Assembly (NCBI GenBank): GCA_963693085.1
Contig: OY856411.1
Span: 72,150,001-72,214,000 of the forward strand
Length of the DNA: 64,000 nt
DNA from: Alisma plantago-aquatica
Taxonomy: Eukaryota; Streptophyta; Magnoliopsida; Alismatales; Alismataceae
Reading direction: 5' to 3'
This document shows positions 59,403-64,000 of the stretch, in pieces. The number at the start of each line of letters is the position of its first letter. Within the stretch, counting starts at the first letter, position 1. The notes beneath the pieces were generated by a model. It was not told the origin of the DNA. It worked only from the letters and a program-made list of their open reading frames with translations, and did not search any database. A program made the translations under genes and the position numbers.

Positions 59403-61027
59403 TGATAACACCCAAATTAGCGCATATTTTCTATACATTTTATCTATAGTTTTGTGCCACTTTAGTCTTAATATGCACTCTTTTGTTCATGTTTTGTGCT
59501 TTTTATATCGAATTAGATAAAAGTAGTAAAAATAGCCAATAATGTAGCTAATTAGCCCCTTTTTTGGCTTACAGGCACCTAAACTAGCCAATTTTGGGAC
59601 TCTCAAGTACCGAACCTGAAAAGATAAGAATTCTAGCAGCTGGCCGATACGGCCGCCGACTGATACAGTTTCTGCCTAATACGGCCGTCGACCGATACGA
59701 CCGCCGACTGATACGGCTACTGCCTGATACGGCCGCTTCCCGATACAACCACCGCCTGATACGGCCGCCTGATGCCTCAAGATCGAAGCCACATATGAAT
59801 GACATGTGGACCAATAAAAGCTACAACTCCCATCAACTCGCTGCATATAAATAGTAGTTGCCAACCTACAAAGAAGAGGGAGCCCGAGGGAGGACCCGAC
59901 AAGAGCTAGTTCCTAGACCAACAAGCTAGTGTGTCGAGTTCCACAAAAGTCTACTGCCCGATACGGTCGTCGCCCGATACGGCCGCCCCCCGATACGGCT
60001 GCTGCCCGATACGGTCTAGAGAGAGAGAGCCGAGGAGTCCAGAGGGATGAAGAGAAGACCTAAGGGCCGAGATCCGACCTGCACTGAGGCTGAGGAGCGA
60101 GAGCCACCTCTACTCTACGGGCCATATCTCTTTCCTCTTCTCTTTCATTCTACTGCATTCCTTTGTTTCTTGTACAAATGATGTTTATCCATCTTTGTTC
60201 GGTGCCAGCTATGCTTGTCTATGGCTAGTTAGCTCCTTCTTGGCTATGTAGCCCGATCTGGGTATATTTATATACTTTTGCCTTAAGCAAGTAGATTCAT
60301 ATCAGATCTAGTATGTTGCATGTTCTATTTTCTCTTTCCAAGCTATGATTGCTAGTTTGGTTGATCTCTTACTCGCTTAAATTGCTGTTTCTTCCTGTAT
60401 CGAGAGATCCATTGTAGGAATAGCTAAGAGACAATAGTTTCGATCTGAACCCGAGAGGAGGAAGATCCGAGGTATTCTGTTCCTAACACCCCGGAATATC
60501 CTAAGACCCGAGAGGGAACTTAGTGTATTCTGAGGTGTTGATATGTCATTCCTCGATAGAGGGTCATTGACATATTGTTGATGTTTTTAGTCACACATCG
60601 CGAGAGCGAGTGGGACGACCCCACAGGACATATGCCACTATGCATACTAAATTCTTCCTTTGGTGTTCAAGGGTTGTCTACGCCCGAGAACGAGTGCATA
60701 TACTGCCCGTTTGTGGTTACATAACCAAGAACTCTCTTTCTCTAATTAGTAGTCTCACGAGCTCTATTTTGTTTTGTTTTGTTTTCTTTGTTTTGTTTTA
60801 TATCGTGACAACCTGCTAGACTAGTTCTAGCAATTACTTTTATCAACTATCGTCTTGTCTTATCTGAATAAAGAACGAGATCTGTGGCGTCCTAAACGTC
60901 ACCACGCCCCTGTGTTCGACCCCGTAATAAAGTTGCGGGGGCCTAGAAGGTTTCGGGTTATAAATTTAAAGCTTGATTCCTTCCTTTGTCCCGCATTCAT
61001 TTCTGGACGCGTGAAAAAGGCCGGTCA
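59403..61027 (+). repeat. Element 3, 3' LTR
   Basis: Ends TGATAACACCC and GGCCGGTCA (1625 bp). It has eight array units instead of six, a shorter (TTTTG)n run (60764-60800), and a ~15-20 bp shorter segment after the CCTGTGTTCGACC motif. The TATA box is at 59846-59854. Confidence 0.93.
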
Positions 61028-61032
61028 ATACC
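61028..61032. repeat. Target-site duplication of element 3, right copy (ATACC)
   Basis: ATACC, identical to 54498-54502. LINE-B sequence resumes immediately. Confidence 0.95.
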
Positions 61033-62618
61033 TTCATCGGGCACTACAAGAAAATCTTCAATGCACCTGGTAGAAGCTATGTGTTCAGTGGAGATAACCT
61101 GCCTAAACTTATAGAGAATTAGAAGAGGTCTATGTGCGCATTGGTCATTGATGATGAAATATACAACATAGTGAAAAACTCTAATGATGACAAATCTCCT
61201 GGTCCCAATGGGATGAATGCACACTTCAAATCCACTTGGGATATAGTGGGCGATGATGTATGCTGTGCCATAAAGGACTTCTTTCTTAAAGGGAGGATGT
61301 TGAAGGGATGAAAAAATCCTTTGTGGCTTTGATTCCCAAAGGCAAACAACCGCAGCGAGTTGGTGACTGGAGACCAATCTCTTTGTATAATTTTGTCACT
61401 AAAGTTATATCAAAAATTATGGCAAATAGGTTGAGGGAAATATTACCTAACCTTATAAGTTCAAACCAGTGTGCATTTGTTAAAGGTAGAAGGATCGCGG
61501 ATGCTATTCTCCTCATAAACGAAGTGGTGCATGACTTCAAAAAAGGTAATGTCAATGGTGAACTATGTTTAAAAGCTAACTTGAGAAAGGCTTACGATTC
61601 CATTGATAGAGGATATTTGCTTAATATTCTTAATTTAATGGAGTTCCCTGATTGCTGGATTCACTAGATTGGAGAGTGTTTGAACACTACCTCATTCCAA
61701 ATTTTGATTAATGGAGTGCCTATAGAAATAATCCAATCTTTGAGTGGCATAAGGCAGGGTGATCCTTTGGCGCCTTATCTGTTTGTCATAGGGATGCAAT
61801 GATTAACTTCTATCTTCGATGAGGCTGTTAATAAAAACAAGGTTGTGCCTTTGAAGGCTGGTGATATTGATGTCTCCCATTTCTTGTTTGCTGACGACCT
61901 CTTGGTTTTCACAAAGGCAACTGAAGATAACATTATTGGAATCAAGCAGTGCTTGCAGCGCTTCAGGGAGGCTTCAAGTTTGGAGCTTAATCTGCATAAA
62001 AGCCAATTATTTTTAAGCAAAAATGCACCTACCCAGATCAGTTCTTTGTTGGGTGTAGAAGTAAGAAAATTTCCTATGAAGTACCTTGGCGTGCCATTGT
62101 TTGCAGGCATACTTACTAAGAGGATGTGCTACCCTCTTGTTGACAGAATGAAAACTAATCTATACGCATGGAAATCCAAGCTCCTTTCAATGGTAGGGAG
62201 GTTGGAATTGGTCATCTCGACCCTTACTACATATCACTTGTATTGGATAGGGGTATTCCCTCTACCAAGAACCACGATGGAGGAAATTGAAGCTTTATGT
62301 CAAAACTTCCTATGGGGGGATAAAGAGGAAAGAGAGCACATTGACTCGGTGTCTTGGGACATCATATGTAGGCCTATGTTTGAAGGGGGGTTAGGCATAC
62401 AAAGAGTGGAAGATTGGATTGCAGCTTGGCTTATTAGAACACTGTGGGACATTGCCAATAAGAAGAATTCACTATGGATAAGGTGGATTCACAGCAAATA
62501 CATCAAGGATGAGACTCTTTGGTCATGCAAAGCTAAGCAAACGAACAGCTGGATGTGGAAAAGCATCCTAAAGACCAGAGATAGATGCTTGTCGTGTGTC
62601 CGCATCAATATTGGATAG
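61033..62618 (+). pseudogene. LINE-B ORF2 reverse transcriptase
   Basis: Resumes with DDEIYNIVKNSNDDKSPGPN and GMNAHFKSTWDIVGDDVCCA. After a shift near 61300, KKSFVALIPKGKQPQRVGDW RPISLYNF, FVKGRRIADAILLINEVVHD, KANLRKAYDSIDRGYLL (the first catalytic Asp region reads NLRKAYDS where DLRKAYDS is usual), and the catalytic FLFADDLLVFTKA (near 61880-61920). Then LNLHKSQLFL, FPMKYLGVPLFAGILTKRMC and WKSKLLSMVGRLELV follow as in plant L1 RTs. Stops at 61308 (TGA before MKKSF), 61665-61667 and 61800-61802 fall where Trp is common, all in one frame. Confidence 0.93.
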
Positions 62619-63326
62619 GGGATAGCGGTTAAAACATGGAAGGACCCTTGGGTTGATGGGAGGTTCTTAGGTCAATGTGTTGATGATGTAGGCTATCTCC
62701 AACTTAGGTCCAATCTCGGACCTAATAGCTATCTAAGAAATATTATCACTGACAGTAAATGGGATATACTTGTGGCTCGAGGGACAGAAAGCTTGCGGAA
62801 TATCTGTAGTAGCATTTGGGTAGGAGGTGGTGATGATGTGTGCCTTGTGGATGGAAATACATCACTATCTTTGAAGAAAGCCTAGTATTTCTACAGAACA
62901 AAACATGATGAGCTGGTCTGGACCAGGTGGTTATGGAGATCAAGATCTCCTAAAAGGGTGATCCTATGCTGTTGGAAGCTCCTTCTTGGCAAACTTGTCA
63001 CAGAAGATGTCTTACAAAGAAAAGGAAACAACCTTGCGTCTAGATGCAACCTATGTTGCAACGAATTGGAGATAAACAACCACATTATGTGGGGTTGCGA
63101 TGTGGCCAATGAAATATGGAGGAGAATAGCACCGATGCTATCCTTTGTTCCAGGTTGCAAGGAGGAACTGCACACGCTGAAAAACAAGAATGAAGCTCTG
63201 CTCGCCACTTTAGTTATATATCATATATGGATTCATAGGAATCACATCGTTTTTGAAGGAGCTAGATGCAACCCAATGTTTGTTTGGCATTGTATTTCTA
63301 GTGACTATAGAAGCCTGCATAGATAG
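62619..63326 (+). pseudogene. LINE-B ORF2 C-terminus with zf-RVT-like domain
   Basis: In the same frame as the RT, after a TAG (62616-62618): VKTWKDPWVDGRFLGQCVDD, then, following another TAG near 62883, a cysteine-rich end with KLVTEDVLQRKGNNLASRCN, LCCNELEINNHIMWGCDVAN and EIWRRIAPML. The C-x2-C..H..C layout matches the zinc-binding RT-associated domain of plant LINEs. It ends at 63324-63326, ~95 bp before the A tail. Confidence 0.88.
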
Positions 63327-63424
63327 GTTGTTTTTATTTGTCTTGCATAGATAGATATTATTGGAGCTCTAGCCCCACTTGTACATTTTGTGACTATGGA
63401 ATGAGAAGCACACTTAATGATAAA

Positions 63425-63439
63425 AAAAGATTTGATGGT
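63425..63439. repeat. Candidate target-site duplication of LINE-B, 3' copy
   Basis: AAAAGATTTGATGGT, 14 of 15 identical to 52035-52049; the first As overlap the poly(A) tail. Confidence 0.6.
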
Positions 63440-64000
63440 GGTTTCCTATTAAACCTCTATTCATTGCAAAAAAAATCCTACCCATCATTGCCTTCTAGAC
63501 TAACATCCTCACTCATATCTTTGCCTACCACTTACCTTATTTAATTGGACGTGACACCCCAATGAATTACCTTGTTAGTATGGCTCTTCTTATCCATCCA
63601 AATCCTTGCATTGATGAGCCTTGGATGTGACACCCCAATGAACTGCCTTGTTAGTATGGCACTTCTTATCCATCCATCTCCTTCGAGATTAATTATGTGG
63701 TAACATTCTCAAACCTCTACTCATCATTTTCATATACTAGGTTTTTCATGTGAATTGACATCATATTTTCTCAATCTTCTACCCTCATGTAACATCATGA
63801 TGGTTGCTAGCCTCTCAACCTTGTTTCAACATGGCCCGATCATGGGATTCCCAAATCCATCTCAATGTCAAATAGCTAATGGGATAAGTCCCAAGTTGTA
63901 ATGACAAAATTAATGGAAGTTTGGGTAACTTAGTTGAAGCTCTAGTGTTATTGTTGGGGATGAAGACCCTCGAGGAAATCCCTAAGCTTTGCTTCAATTT
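63440..64000. other. Terminal spacer with 76-bp tandem duplication
   Basis: GTGACACCCCAATGAA starts at 63551 and again at 63627, followed in both by TTGTTAGTATGG and CTTCTTATCCATCCA, so ~50 bp of each 76-bp period is well conserved. The second copy carries TGTGACACCCC, an LTR-like start. No gene was seen; the minus frame at 63815-63997 has no recognised motif. Confidence 0.6.

Larger units (their letters stand above)
54503..61027 (+). mobile_element. Element 3: tRNA-Asp-primed non-autonomous LTR retrotransposon
   Basis: A 6.5 kb plus-strand element with 1.63 kb LTRs, perfect ATACC duplications, a PBS at 56134-56151, and hairpin/purine tract AAGCTTGGGG at 59365-59400. The ~3.27 kb interior has one long frame (56297-57946) that I cannot assign, and no capsid, protease, RT or integrase motif. 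It shares PBS type, the CCTGTGTTCGA motif near the LTR end, and the hairpin-PPT with element 2, so it belongs to the same broad Athila/Tat group. LTRs differ by few substitutions outside tandem arrays, so it is among the youngest insertions here. Confidence 0.93.
52050..63428 (+). mobile_element. LINE-B: L1-type LINE split by element 3
   Basis: ORF1, endonuclease, RT and a zf-RVT-like tail lie in order on the plus strand. Removing element 3 (54503-61027 plus one ATACC copy) leaves ~4.85 kb. It ends in A7 at 63422-63428. ORF1 starts ~20 bp after the 5' duplication, so the 5' UTR is short or truncated. Stops and a few shifts inactivate it. Confidence 0.85.

Overview
The window reads as intergenic, transposon-packed chromatin from a flowering plant. 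The evidence is plant-type Ty3/gypsy LTR retrotransposons of two lineages (tRNA-iMet-primed Tekay/Del-like chromoviruses and tRNA-Asp-primed Athila/Tat-like elements), plant L1-type LINEs with DUF4283-like ORF1 and zf-RVT-like tails, and a tRNA-derived SINE. I found no convincing intact host gene. Family names come from reading motifs, not from a search.

Layout, left to right. At 1-800 there is an edge fragment: an open minus-strand frame of unknown identity below an LTR-like leader. At 2.34-23.0 kb sits a nest. A decayed ~65 bp tandem repeat is interrupted by an outer element with ~3.0-3.4 kb LTRs (2798-6178 and 19799-22827). Its interior is interrupted by a 12.8 kb minus-strand Tekay/Del chromovirus (element 1, 6713-19547, ~4.0 kb LTRs, target duplication AAACA) that still shows gag-PR-RT-RNaseH-INT-chromodomain as a broken polyprotein. 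At 23.3-33.2 kb is a minus-strand, tRNA-Asp-primed, apparently non-autonomous element (element 2, target duplication ACCAT). It has a gag-protease frame and a second Athila-ORF1-like frame, no RT or integrase, and arrays of nested palindromes in both LTRs and ahead of the second frame. At 36.5-38.6 kb is a LINE remnant that keeps ORF1 and a poly(A) tail but no ORF2 (LINE-A). From 41.57 kb there is a plus-strand ~4 kb LTR with its PBS, followed by very eroded gag, PR, RT, RNase H and integrase pieces (to ~51.1 kb) carrying a SINE. At 52.05-63.43 kb is a plus-strand LINE (LINE-B: ORF1, endonuclease, RT, zf-RVT). Its ORF2 is split by a plus-strand tRNA-Asp-primed element (element 3, 54503-61027, target duplication ATACC) that carries one unrecognised ~550-codon frame.

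The coding pieces are mostly relics. Their breaks are dominated by TAG and TGA codons rather than frameshifts, as expected from long-term cytosine methylation and deamination. Nothing here looks able to move by itself; elements 2 and 3 would depend on proteins supplied by autonomous relatives.

The most unusual material is cis-acting. Element 2 carries repeated nested palindromes (GTCGATACCATCGAC / GTCGATGGTATCGAC). Element 3 has 16-bp CGATAC-containing arrays on both sides of its TATA box. An AGGA-loop hairpin precedes the AAGCTT(A/G)GGG polypurine tract in both families. Element 3 also has an orphan protein frame.
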